Part shown: positions 47,374 through 56,423 of the stretch, one piece after another
Numbering within the stretch: the stretch's first letter is position 1
How the letters are laid out: every line of letters starts with the position of its first letter
Assembly (NCBI GenBank): GCA_947496465.1
Contig: CANMCX010000009.1
Coordinates: forward strand, 78,129 to 142,128
DNA length: 64,000 nt
Direction: 5' to 3'
Origin: Marinifilum_A sediminis
Lineage (GTDB): Bacteria; Bacteroidota; Bacteroidia; Bacteroidales; Marinifilaceae
The notes under the pieces: generated by a model
What the model saw: the letters and a program-made list of their open reading frames with translations, nothing else
Databases searched by the model: none
What the model was told of the DNA's origin: nothing
Position numbers and translations under genes: made by a program

Positions 47374-48123
47374 TTACAAAACCTTGGCTTCATTCTTTAG
47401 CAATTCAACCAATTGTTCGGCTGATTCTGATTCGATCATTTTACAAACACCTTTTTCTGCAGGCAATTCAAATTTTACCGATTTTGTCAGTATTTCAATA
47501 TCTGCAGATGGCTTTACTTCTAAAGGTTTTTTACGTGCCATCATAATTCCTCTCATCGAAGGAATTCGAGGTTCACTAGCAATACCTTTTTGAACAACAG
47601 CAACAAAAGGAGTCTCAGTTTTTAAAACTTGCTTTCCGCCTGGAATGGCACGCGACAATTGAATATCGTCATCGTCTAAATTTACTGAAGTAACAGAAGA
47701 AATACCTGGGTAATCCATAAACTCGGCAATCATTGCTCCTACTGAAGAACCGTTGTAATCACTCGATTCTATTCCACTGAATACAATGTCAAAAGGATTC
47801 TCTTTCAAGTATTCTGCAATTTGTCCTGCAACATAGTAGGCATCCGCAGCACAGGCATCAATTCTAATGGCTTTATCAGCACCAATTGCCAAAGCTTTTC
47901 TTAGAGTAGCATCGGCACTTGCAGTACCAACATGGATGACACAAATCTCATTCACAGAATTTCCAGCATCCTCCTTAAGTTCCAATGCTCGAGTTAAAGC
48001 CAGCTCATCCCAAGGATTAATAATCCATTGAACTCCTGAATCATCAAATGAAGTATGATCGTCCTTAAACTTTACCTTCGTTGTCGTATCTGGAACATTA
48101 CTTATACAGACTAATATTTTCAT
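47374..48123 (-). CDS. etfB: Electron transfer flavoprotein beta subunit
   Basis: A 249-residue ETF beta subunit. It begins MKILVCISNVPDTTTKVKF and includes NPWDELALTRALELKED and the DYNGSSVGAMIAEFM segment near the AMP or FAD site, followed by the C-terminal arm that contacts EtfA. Length is normal. It lies 73 bp after the acyl-CoA dehydrogenase gene at 48197-49336, which is its expected electron donor. Confidence 0.95.
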   Translation of the reverse strand: MKILVCISNVPDTTTKVKFKDDHTSFDDSGVQWIINPWDELALTRALELKEDAGNSVNEICVIHVGTASADATLRKALAIGADKAIRIDACAADAYYVAGQIAEYLKENPFDIVFSGIESSDYNGSSVGAMIAEFMDYPGISSVTSVNLDDDDIQLSRAIPGGKQVLKTETPFVAVVQKGIASEPRIPSMRGIMMARKKPLEVKPSADIEILTKSVKFELPAEKGVCKMIESESAEQLVELLKNEAKVL

Positions 48124-48196
48124 AAGCGATATTTTATATATAATAAACTAAGAGAAACGAAATACCAGATTCTTTTCTCTTATATTTTTAAAAATT

Positions 48197-49336
48197 TTAA
48201 TCGATTAAACCTCTTGAAATTACAATTTTTTGAATTTCAGATGTACCTTCATAAATCTGGGTTAGTTTGGCATCTCTCATCAATCTTTCCACATGATACT
48301 CTTTAACGTATCCATATCCGCCATGTATCTGAACCGCTTCTGTTGTTACCTTCATTGCTGTATCAGCCGCATATAACTTTGCCATTGCACTTGCCTGTCC
48401 GTATGGTTTGCCCTGATCCTTCAACCAAGCCGCTTTTAAACAGAAATAGCGGGCAGCTTCAATCTCTGTAGCCATATCTGCTAGTTTAAATGCAATTGCC
48501 TGATGATTGATAATCTCTTTCCCAAAAGCTTTTCTTTCCTGAGCATATTTTAGTGCTAATTCGTAGGCTCCCGATGCAATTCCCAACGCCTGAGATGCGA
48601 TACCAATACGTCCTCCTTCTAAGGATTTCATTGCGAATTTAAATCCAAATCCTTCCTCTCCAAGAAGATTCTCTTTAGGCACTTTAACATTGTTAAACAT
48701 TACCGAGTGGGTATCCGAAGCACGCATTCCCATTTTATTTTCGTGAGGTCCTACCGAAATTCCTTCCGAATCTGCTTCAACAATCAAAGCATTTATTCCC
48801 CTGTGTTTTAATTCAGGATGAGTTTGAGCGATCACTACATAGGTAGAAGCTGATTTTCCACTTGTAATCCAATTTTTTGTTCCATTTACCAGGTAATGAT
48901 CTCCCATATCAACAGCAGTCGTTCTCTGGGATGTTGCATCCGATCCTGCCTCTGGTTCTGATAGTAAAAAGGCACCAATCTTCTCTCCACGAGCCATTGG
49001 TTTTAAATATTTTTGCTTCTGCTCTTCGTTTCCATATTTTTCTACCCCCCAGCAGACCAATGAATTGTTCACCGACATGATAACAGAAACCGATGAATCG
49101 ATTTTAGAGATTTCTTCCATTGCCAATACGTAAGAGATGGTATCCATACCACCACCATCGTAATCCAATCCAACAAGCATTCCCAGAAAACCAAGTTCCC
49201 CAAGTTTCTGAACCTGTTCTGTAGGATATATTGCTTTTTCATCTCTTTCTATTACACCAGGCAACAATTCTCTTTGCGCAAAATCTCTTGCAGCATCTCG
49301 AATCATCAACTGTTCTTCGGTGAATTCAAAATTCAT
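48197..49336 (-). CDS. Acyl-CoA dehydrogenase, butyryl-CoA-like
   Basis: A 379-residue FAD-dependent dehydrogenase. It starts MNFEFTEEQLMIRDAARDFA, and has AFLLSEPEAGSDATSQRT, NGTKNWITSGKSA and the C-terminal QIYEGTSEIQKIVISR with the canonical catalytic Glu. This is the butyryl-CoA/short-chain type commonly placed directly before etfBA. It would oxidise butyryl-CoA (or run in reverse in fermentation), passing electrons to EtfAB and on to the membrane Fe-S module encoded downstream. Confidence 0.94.
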   Translation of the reverse strand: MNFEFTEEQLMIRDAARDFAQRELLPGVIERDEKAIYPTEQVQKLGELGFLGMLVGLDYDGGGMDTISYVLAMEEISKIDSSVSVIMSVNNSLVCWGVEKYGNEEQKQKYLKPMARGEKIGAFLLSEPEAGSDATSQRTTAVDMGDHYLVNGTKNWITSGKSASTYVVIAQTHPELKHRGINALIVEADSEGISVGPHENKMGMRASDTHSVMFNNVKVPKENLLGEEGFGFKFAMKSLEGGRIGIASQALGIASGAYELALKYAQERKAFGKEIINHQAIAFKLADMATEIEAARYFCLKAAWLKDQGKPYGQASAMAKLYAADTAMKVTTEAVQIHGGYGYVKEYHVERLMRDAKLTQIYEGTSEIQKIVISRGLID

Positions 49337-49360
49337 AATTTAATTTTTTAGGTGTGATAA

Positions 49361-49412
49361 AATAAGCTAACAGCTGTTAGCTCCCGATAACTATTAGAAT
49401 AGCTATTAGCTT
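49361..49412. repeat. Intergenic palindrome before acyl-CoA dehydrogenase
   Basis: A perfect 18-bp palindrome AGCTAACAGCTGTTAGCT (49365-49382) is followed by TATTAGAATAGCTATTAGCTTATT, whose last bases pair with AATAAGCTAA at 49361-49370. This is another junction hairpin of the cluster. Confidence 0.65.
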
Positions 49413-49450
49413 ATTTACATTATTTCTATTTCATTTTAATCGTTTTCGTG

Positions 49451-50695
49451 CTACTCACCTCTCTTGTATACAATTGCTACAAGAGATTTATCATCTCCTC
49501 CCATATTTACGGTCATACCGTATGGTCTGTCTTCTTTCATTTCAATTTGCGCATCACCGGCATTTCCTGTTAATTGTTCCCAGATAGTAACCGCCTGATG
49601 AACTCCTGTTGCTCCTGTAGGATGCCCCCAACCAATTAAACCACCAGTTGTATTGAAAGGCACTTTACCACATCTTGAGGTATGACCTGCTAAAACAAAG
49701 TCGACTCCTTTTCCTTCTTCAGCAAAACCAATCGCCTCAGCTCCCATAATACCAGCAATTGAGAAGCAATCATGCACCTCAACAGTACCGATTTGATCAA
49801 CTGTAATTCCAGTCATTTCCATTGCTTTTGCAGCAGCAGCTTTCATGGTTGTAAGGCTTGTCATATTTTCCGGATCTTTAGTAATATCAGCAGCAGCCTG
49901 ACCAAAACCTACAACTTCAACAGCAGCCTTTGGGTCTATTCCAACCTTTTTCAATCCTTCTTCGGAGACAATAGCAATTGCCGAAGCTCCATCAGATACC
50001 TTTGAACAATCCGAATAATTCAAATGATCAACAAATTTTTTAGGATTTACAGGCATATTCGCCGCTCCTTCTAAATCTTTATTTCGATTGTGATACTCCT
50101 GAGCAGTTTCACATAAACGAGCATTCTCAATGGCATTACAATACCATTTAGCCATTGCCTCGCGAGTCTTTTCTCTACCAAATTTCTCATAGTAAGCACC
50201 TGCTCGATTACTGAATACTCCTGGGAAGAAATAGGCATGCCCATCTTTTCTGGTCTTCATCCAACCAGCACCTGCAAGAATATCCGCACCATACATTGCT
50301 TTCATCGTATTTTGCACCTCGAAACCAACAGCAAGAACCACATCGGCAGTTTCTGCTAAAATTGATTTTATTCCTGTTGCTAAAGCTAATCCTCCCGATG
50401 CACAAGCACCTTCAACACTAATAGCTGGTTTGTGATTCAATCCTTCATCAATCATTGGTAAAAAGGCTGGCAAATTTGCTTGCTTGTTAAAACGAGAAGC
50501 CATAAAGTTTCCAATAACGCCCTCATCAACATTTTTAGCACCACCAATTTTTTCCAAGGTTGCTTGTCCCGCTTCTTTGATATAATGCTCCATATCCGGA
50601 CGCGGTTTCTTTGGATGAAACTCTTTTCTACCGGTTCCCATTGAAATGGTATTGTAACCGGCTACCATATATATTTTTTTGCGTAAAGCTTTCAT
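49451..50695 (-). CDS. Thiolase-family acetyl-CoA acetyltransferase (SCP2-type)
   Basis: A 414-residue thiolase. The nucleophilic Cys lies in VEGACASGGLALATG (about residue 96), the VEVHDCFSIAGIM segment supplies a further active-site part, and GGLIGWGHPTGATG carries the HPTG His. The arrangement is that of SCP2-like or archaeal-type acetyl-CoA acetyltransferases. It completes a beta-oxidation set with the crotonase and 3-hydroxyacyl-CoA dehydrogenase genes just upstream (21-bp spacing to the latter). It could cleave acetoacetyl-CoA or 2-methylacetoacetyl-CoA. Confidence 0.93.
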   Translation of the reverse strand: MKALRKKIYMVAGYNTISMGTGRKEFHPKKPRPDMEHYIKEAGQATLEKIGGAKNVDEGVIGNFMASRFNKQANLPAFLPMIDEGLNHKPAISVEGACASGGLALATGIKSILAETADVVLAVGFEVQNTMKAMYGADILAGAGWMKTRKDGHAYFFPGVFSNRAGAYYEKFGREKTREAMAKWYCNAIENARLCETAQEYHNRNKDLEGAANMPVNPKKFVDHLNYSDCSKVSDGASAIAIVSEEGLKKVGIDPKAAVEVVGFGQAAADITKDPENMTSLTTMKAAAAKAMEMTGITVDQIGTVEVHDCFSIAGIMGAEAIGFAEEGKGVDFVLAGHTSRCGKVPFNTTGGLIGWGHPTGATGVHQAVTIWEQLTGNAGDAQIEMKEDRPYGMTVNMGGDDKSLVAIVYKRGE

Positions 50696-50715
50696 GTTTG
50701 TGTTTCTTTGTGCTT

Positions 50716-52044
50716 TTAGAAATAATCATTAATTGGACCGTATGCATGGAAAAATCCTGTTTCCAGTACAGTATTTACATCTTCAGCAGAAGCTGCGACT
50801 TCAGTATTAACAAGCATTTGACCAATCGCTTTTGAATTTTTACCATAAGCAACTGCAAGGTTTGCACCCATACTGTCAATTTTGTGCAACTCTTCGAAAA
50901 ATTTCCCCAAAAGCTCTGCTTTGTTTTTCTCTCTTACTACCGATTTCCAATAAACTTTCAAGGTTGGTAATTCACCAAGCTTAGCCGCACAATCCATTTC
51001 TATCTCTTCAGTAGAAACATATTTTCCTGTAGCTAAATCGTAAACCTCTTTAATTCTTCCTTTTTGATACTTGAACACACCATCCTTTTGTGAACCATCA
51101 GCATATTGACCACCTTTTACATCAGCGCCAAGCATTTGATTTAGTACTGTATGCGATAAAGTTTCATTTGGAAATGATGGTTGCATACTATCTAAGATAA
51201 ATCGGGTAACATCAATTCCCACATAATCCAACAATTGGAAAATCCCCATAGGACGAACCAAAAGATCTCTACTAATAGTATCAATCATGAAGAAGGCTTT
51301 TGCCCAACCTATTGTCTCAGATAATTTACTTGCCTCATTTAAAGCATACAAAGCATCACGCATAAAGTGACCATTACCAATAAACCCGGCAACGTCTCTT
51401 GAAGGAACTACAATTTTACGCATTGACTTTGCCAAAGCAACTGAAAAGTCGTTCAATTCATCGGAAGTATTCTCACATCTAATAATTTCTAATAATCTTT
51501 GAACCACTGGTGGGTTATAGAAATGATAACCCAGAATATCTCCATTTAAACCTGCTTCTTGTTCAATTTCCCCAATCGGAACTGAAGAAGTATTGGTTAA
51601 GAACCATGCCTTTGGATTGTTCTGTTTGATTTGTGAAAATAATTTTACTTTAAGTGCCTTATCTTCTTTAATGGCTTCAAAAATCAAATCTGATGAATAA
51701 GTTGTCTCAATTCTTGTTGAAGTTTGGATCATAGCCATTACATCCTCAACAAACTGATTGATTACCTCTTCATTATCTACAAGGTCAGCTCTCTCTTTGT
51801 ACCATTCTCTTAACTCTACAATGTTCTTTTCGGCATGCTTTACCAACTGTGAACGAACATATCCCAACAAATCGATTAAAGCTGGCTGTGATACATCAAT
51901 TGCATTTAAAACAAACTCTTTATCTTCCTTTTTGCCAAGTTTTAACTTCGCCATCTCAAAGGACAATAGTACCAGAATACCGCTTCCCATTTTTCCTGCA
52001 GCTCCCAGCACACTTACGTTTTCCATTCTTCGGACTAAATCCAT
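50716..52044 (-). CDS. 3-hydroxyacyl-CoA dehydrogenase
   Basis: A 442-residue NAD-dependent dehydrogenase. I start it at ATG 52044 (MDLVRRMENV), since the 14 preceding codons are Lys/Arg-rich and lie in a spacer-like sequence. The Rossmann motif is VLGAAGKMGSG near residue 10. Later motifs include TNTSSVPIGEIEQ, LGYHFYNPPVVQRLLEI (with the catalytic His) and VPSRDVAGFIGNG. It is longer than single-function FadB-type dehydrogenases (about 290) owing to extended helical segments. It sits between the crotonase and thiolase genes, as expected for its step. Confidence 0.9.
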   Translation of the reverse strand: MDLVRRMENVSVLGAAGKMGSGILVLLSFEMAKLKLGKKEDKEFVLNAIDVSQPALIDLLGYVRSQLVKHAEKNIVELREWYKERADLVDNEEVINQFVEDVMAMIQTSTRIETTYSSDLIFEAIKEDKALKVKLFSQIKQNNPKAWFLTNTSSVPIGEIEQEAGLNGDILGYHFYNPPVVQRLLEIIRCENTSDELNDFSVALAKSMRKIVVPSRDVAGFIGNGHFMRDALYALNEASKLSETIGWAKAFFMIDTISRDLLVRPMGIFQLLDYVGIDVTRFILDSMQPSFPNETLSHTVLNQMLGADVKGGQYADGSQKDGVFKYQKGRIKEVYDLATGKYVSTEEIEMDCAAKLGELPTLKVYWKSVVREKNKAELLGKFFEELHKIDSMGANLAVAYGKNSKAIGQMLVNTEVAASAEDVNTVLETGFFHAYGPINDYF

Positions 52045-52177
52045 ATTGTTTTGTTTTTTAATTTTGATTCTTCTTAATCTAAACAAGATATAACTCTTCC
52101 AATTGAGCTACTCTATAAAACCCATCACCTCTACCTGCTTAGTATGTTATTCTACTAAGTCTCCCCACAAAAAATGA

Positions 52178-52954
52178 TTATTCCCAATTTGGATGACGCT
52201 TCTCTAAAAAGGCATTGATTCCTTCTTCCCGCTCCAAATGATCTTCTTTAAAAAGACGTCCAAATTCTTTGGATTCCATCTTTCCTGCTTCCTTGCTATT
52301 CAGTTCCAAACCTTCGCGTACCATCTCCTTTATTAATCGCAGAGCATTAGGTCCTTTGGTAACTATTTTTTCAGCAAGAGCAACAGCTTCATCAAGTGTA
52401 CTCTCAGGTGGAGTTAGCTTCTGAACAATGCCCAACTGATAAGCCTCAGTGGCAGTAATTCCTTCGCCTAACATCATTAAATACATGGCATTTCCTGCTC
52501 CAACAAGTCGTGGTAATCTTTGAGTACCATTAAATCCAGGTATCAAACCCAAATTAACTTCTGGCAATCCCAAGCGTGCTTTCTCACTAGCTACACGAAT
52601 GTCGCAAGCTAATGCAAGTTCTAACCCTCCCCCAAGGGCAAAACCATTTATCGCAGCAATTACGGGAACTTCCAGATTGGCTATTTTATCAAATACCATT
52701 TTACCTGTTTCTGAAAAATCATAAGCCGCTTGAGGAGAATACTCCTGCATGGCTTTGATATCAGCTCCGGCAATAAAGGCTTTTCCTTCGCCAGTAATAA
52801 CAAGTGCACGTGTTGATTTTACATCCTCACTCTCGAGGAAACAGGTCAGCTCTTTAAACACTCCCTCATTTAGGGCGTTTAAGGCTTTTGGGCGGTCAAG
52901 AGTTAGAATTCCAATTCTACCTCTTTTTTCAAATTTTAAATAATTAAATTCCAT
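52178..52954 (-). CDS. Enoyl-CoA hydratase (crotonase)
   Basis: A 258-residue crotonase. ALVITGEGKAFIAGADIKAM and NGFALGGGLELALACDIRVAS form the oxyanion hole, and LGLPEVNLGLIPGFNGTQRLPR holds the second catalytic Glu region. The C-terminal EKRHPNW is typical. It hydrates crotonyl-CoA or tiglyl-CoA to the 3-hydroxyacyl-CoA used by the next enzyme. It is the first gene of the long catabolic cluster. A promoter with a clear TAnnTTTG box was not found in its upstream spacer. Confidence 0.94.
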   Translation of the reverse strand: MEFNYLKFEKRGRIGILTLDRPKALNALNEGVFKELTCFLESEDVKSTRALVITGEGKAFIAGADIKAMQEYSPQAAYDFSETGKMVFDKIANLEVPVIAAINGFALGGGLELALACDIRVASEKARLGLPEVNLGLIPGFNGTQRLPRLVGAGNAMYLMMLGEGITATEAYQLGIVQKLTPPESTLDEAVALAEKIVTKGPNALRLIKEMVREGLELNSKEAGKMESKEFGRLFKEDHLEREEGINAFLEKRHPNWE

Positions 52955-53138
52955 AGGTGTAAGTAAGACTTTTTTTCATCTACATATCTAAATATAATAA
53001 AAACTCTCAAGACTCAAAAGGTAAAATATCATACTTCTGAACCACTAAGCTACACCCCTTAGATTTACAAGGCTTTAGGAAAATAAAAAAGTTAAAAAAA
53101 GACCTGTTTTTCTTTTTATATAAACTGCAAAATAAAAA

Positions 53139-53166
53139 AGCCTGACTCCTTATTCAGGGGCAGGCT
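53139..53166 (-). terminator. Terminator after yebC
   Basis: Imperfect stem AGCCTG..CTCC / GGGG.CAGGCT with a short loop, followed on the minus strand by TTTTTT. It separates yebC from the catabolic cluster. Confidence 0.75.
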
Positions 53167-53200
53167 AATTATATCGTAATATAATTATAATTTTATTCTA

Positions 53201-53908
53201 TTATGCCATGTTGTGATAAACATTTTGCACATCATCATTGTCTTCCAATTTCTCCAATAGTTTTTCAACATCAGCAACCTGATCTTCCGGAAGTTCCTTT
53301 GTATCCATAGGTATTCTTTCGAATCCTGAAGAAATAACTGTCATGTTATTTTCCTCAAGATAAGATTGAATTCTTCCGAAATCAGTAAATTCACCATAAA
53401 GCATAATACCATCTTCTTCGGCAAAAACTTCTTCTACTCCAAGGTCAATCATTTCCAATTCTAGCTCTTCCACATCCTGACCAGCATTTTCAATCTTGAA
53501 ATGGCATTTACGTTCGAACATGAATTCTACACTACCTGCAGTACCCAAACTTCCTTTACATTTATTAAAGTAAGAACGAACATCAGCAACAGTTCTGGTA
53601 TGATTATCAGTTGCAGTTTCTACTAAAATTGCAATACCATGTGGTGCATATCCTTCGTAAACAAGCTCTTTAAAGTCTTTCTGCTCCTTTGATGAAGCTT
53701 TCTTAATCGCACGTTCAACATTATCCTTAGGCATGTTGACTGCTTTAGCATTTTGAATCACAGCACGCAAACGAGCATTTGATGTCGGGTCAGGGCCACC
53801 TTCTTTTACTGCAATAACAATATCTTTCCCAATTCGGGTAAAGGCTTTAGCCATCTTATCCCAACGCTTCATCTTACGCGCTTTTCTAAATTCAAATGCT
53901 CTTCCCAT
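53201..53908 (-). CDS. YebC/PmpR-family transcription or translation regulator
   Basis: A 235-residue YebC-family protein, TACO1-like. It starts MGRAFEFRKARKMKRWDKMAKAF, then has the conserved NAKAVNMPKDNVERAIKKA segment and EGYAPHGIAILVE. Family members have been described as DNA-binding regulators and, more recently, as factors relieving ribosome stalling at proline stretches. It is monocistronic, with TACTTTTG (minus strand, 53931-53938) about 23 nt before the ATG as a probable -7 box. Confidence 0.94.
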   Translation of the reverse strand: MGRAFEFRKARKMKRWDKMAKAFTRIGKDIVIAVKEGGPDPTSNARLRAVIQNAKAVNMPKDNVERAIKKASSKEQKDFKELVYEGYAPHGIAILVETATDNHTRTVADVRSYFNKCKGSLGTAGSVEFMFERKCHFKIENAGQDVEELELEMIDLGVEEVFAEEDGIMLYGEFTDFGRIQSYLEENNMTVISSGFERIPMDTKELPEDQVADVEKLLEKLEDNDDVQNVYHNMA

Positions 53909-53930
53909 GATTTATGTATAAAATTTTCCG

Positions 53931-53938
53931 CAAAAGTA
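53931..53938 (-). promoter_or_regulatory. Probable -7 box of yebC
   Basis: TACTTTTG on the minus strand matches TAnnTTTG about 23 nt before the start codon. No clear TTTG lies at the usual spacing. Confidence 0.4.
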
Positions 53939-54052
53939 ACACATGTGATCCAATCTGTAAAGCAATTTGCCATTTTTCTTCTTTAACAGTGTACAAAGTT
54001 TAGTATTCAGCAGAACGATTCCTTTAGACATGATTAATGAGATTGCTCATTG

Positions 54053-54080
54053 TTTGGTTTCTCTCAATTCGTTACTTTAG
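54053..54080 (+). promoter_or_regulatory. Candidate promoter of the M3-like peptidase gene
   Basis: TTTG (54053-54056) and TACTTTAG (54073-54080, one mismatch from TAnnTTTG) are spaced by 16 nt, with the ATG 38 nt further on. Confidence 0.35.
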
Positions 54081-54118
54081 TCGCATAAATTCAAATCATA
54101 GATAACAAACCTAAATCA

Positions 54119-56161
54119 ATGAAAAAGATTATTTTTCTTTTTACAGCATTACTGGTTTTATCCATTTCGGGTAATCCAGTTAAAGCAGAACAAAAGGCAG
54201 ATGCATCAAACATCTCCTCTGCAACTATCAGTAAAACAATTGAAGAATTAAGCAAAAACGCTCCTGAGAAAAACCTACTTGAAAAAGGTGTGAAGCACGC
54301 GGCAAGTTTATGGCGCAAGAGTGATGGATCGGAAGCCGATTTTAAAGCTTTTTGTACAAAAAACTTCATTATAGATAAAGCAGAAAAAGAGTTGGTATTT
54401 CAGAAAATATCAAGAAATATCGAGATTATCACAGGACATTTTAATAAAATCACATTGGATTTATTGGAGCCTGTACACTTGAATATTTTCGAACAACATC
54501 CTATCGACAATGCTTTTGGTGCTTACAGTGTAGGTTCGCATTGGATGAACGATTTTTATAACAACAAAATCGCTTTCAACATTGCTTTGAACTTCCCATC
54601 GTTTAGCTTAAAAGAAAAAGAGGCAAATGCAAAAAACTGGACTCGTCAGGAATGGGCATACGCTCGTTTGGGTGATTACTTTACTGCAAGAGTTCCTTCT
54701 GAATTGTTACAAGCTGCTGGAACAGCTGCTGCTGGTTCTGATGTTTACATTGCCGATTACAATATTTATGTTGGTCACTTAACCGATAAGAAAGGAAATC
54801 GTTTCTTCCCTGAAGATAAAGTTCTTTTATCGCACTGGAACCTGCGTGATGAAATCAAGGCAAACTATGCCAACAAAAATGATGGGTTGGAAAAGCAAAA
54901 AATGATTTACCAGGTGATGCAGCGTATCATCTCTCAGGAAATCCCTGAAAAGGTAATTAATAGCGGTGCTTTTGAGTGGGACCCATATGCAAATGTGGTT
55001 TACAAGGATGGAAAAGCAATTGATGCAACTCCAGAACCAAACGAAAGATACCAGCAGATTCTGAACAACTTCCACGCTAATAAGGCAATTGATCCTTACT
55101 ATCCTGACCAAAATACTTTCATTAAGAGACAGTACGATGGTGCTAAAGAGATATCTGCGGAAGCAACTGAAAAGATTTTTACCGATTTCTTGCGTTCTGA
55201 TGAGACCAAGAAAGTTGGTAAATTGATTCAGAAAAGATTGGGTCGTAAATTACAGCCATTCGACATCTGGTACGATGGATTTAAAGCACGTAGCGGAATG
55301 GATGAGTCGAAATTAGATGCGCAAACCAGAGAATGGTATCCAAATGCTGCAGCTTTGGAAGCTGATTTGGCCAACCTATTGGTAAAATTAGGTTACGACA
55401 AAGAGAGAGCGCAATGGTTAGCTGACAGAATTGCTGTAGATCCAGCTCGTGGTTCAGGTCATGCCTGGGGTGGCGCTGCAAAAGGACAAAAAGCTCACTT
55501 GCGTACTCGTATTGGTGCAAAAGGAATGGATTACAAAGGCTACAATATTGCTATCCACGAATTTGGTCACAATGTAGAACAAACCATCTCATTATACGAT
55601 GTAGACAACTTTGTAATGAACGGTGTTCCAAATACAGCATTTACAGAAGCTTTGGCTTTCATCTTCCAGAAAAGAGACATGTTGCTTTTGGATATCAACG
55701 ATGATTCGCCACAGAAAGATGCGTTAAAGAAATTAGATTTATTCTGGAGCGCTTACGAAATTATGGGTGTATCGGTAATGGATATTCGCATGTGGAGATG
55801 GTTGTATGCAAATCCTGAAGCTACAGCTGCTGAACTTCGCGATGCTGCCATGGACATTGCCAAGAAAGTATGGAACGAATTCTACGCTCCTGTTTATGGC
55901 GTAAAAGATCAAACCATTTTGGCTGTTTACTCACACATGTTGAACAGTCCGTTGTACTTATCGAACTATGCTTTTGGTAATGTAATTGAGTTCCAATTGG
56001 AGCAACAATTAAAAGGAAAAAGCTTCCCGAACGAGGTAGATCGTATCTTTAAACAAGGACGTTTAACTCCGAACCAATGGATGGTTGAAGCTACTGGTAA
56101 TGATTTATCGGCTCAGCCACTATTGAATGCGGCTAAAGAAGCTTTGGAAGAATTAAAATAG
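54119..56161 (+). CDS. Secreted M3-like zinc metallopeptidase
   Basis: A 680-residue exported protein with a signal peptide (about 1-24, ending VKAEQ). The zinc-binding motif is HEFGH (H480, E481, H484) and a Glu at residue 510 in AFTEALAFIF lies 26 residues on, the same spacing as in M3 oligopeptidases of the thimet/OpF type. The rest of the sequence does not show obvious M3 family landmarks, so it may be a distant M3-like clan MA family found in Bacteroidota. A periplasmic or secreted peptide-degrading role is inferred. It is monocistronic with its own terminator. Confidence 0.82.
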   Translation: MKKIIFLFTALLVLSISGNPVKAEQKADASNISSATISKTIEELSKNAPEKNLLEKGVKHAASLWRKSDGSEADFKAFCTKNFIIDKAEKELVFQKISRNIEIITGHFNKITLDLLEPVHLNIFEQHPIDNAFGAYSVGSHWMNDFYNNKIAFNIALNFPSFSLKEKEANAKNWTRQEWAYARLGDYFTARVPSELLQAAGTAAAGSDVYIADYNIYVGHLTDKKGNRFFPEDKVLLSHWNLRDEIKANYANKNDGLEKQKMIYQVMQRIISQEIPEKVINSGAFEWDPYANVVYKDGKAIDATPEPNERYQQILNNFHANKAIDPYYPDQNTFIKRQYDGAKEISAEATEKIFTDFLRSDETKKVGKLIQKRLGRKLQPFDIWYDGFKARSGMDESKLDAQTREWYPNAAALEADLANLLVKLGYDKERAQWLADRIAVDPARGSGHAWGGAAKGQKAHLRTRIGAKGMDYKGYNIAIHEFGHNVEQTISLYDVDNFVMNGVPNTAFTEALAFIFQKRDMLLLDINDDSPQKDALKKLDLFWSAYEIMGVSVMDIRMWRWLYANPEATAAELRDAAMDIAKKVWNEFYAPVYGVKDQTILAVYSHMLNSPLYLSNYAFGNVIEFQLEQQLKGKSFPNEVDRIFKQGRLTPNQWMVEATGNDLSAQPLLNAAKEALEELK

Positions 56162-56212
56162 AAGTTAAGGTATTAGCGATTGGCTTTAGCCATTAGCTTA
56201 AACAATAAGAAG

Positions 56213-56236
56213 AGGCCGTCCCAAATGGGATGGTCT
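56213..56236 (+). terminator. Terminator of the M3-like peptidase gene
   Basis: Stem AGGCCGTCCCA / TGGGATGGTCT with two G-U pairs and a 2-nt loop, followed by a T-run. Confidence 0.75.
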
Positions 56237-56423
56237 TTTTTGTATCTATTCCGTTTTATATTTTTCTTGATGAACATCCTCTGTGAGACTTTGTGATCTC
56301 TGTGCTGAATCAGTAAACCATTAGTAATGTTCAATTATTAATGAACCACAAAGCACACCGAGCTACACTGAGAAAAAACAATTAATTTTACGCCAAAACT
56401 ATAAATCAAACCTTACTTAGAAT

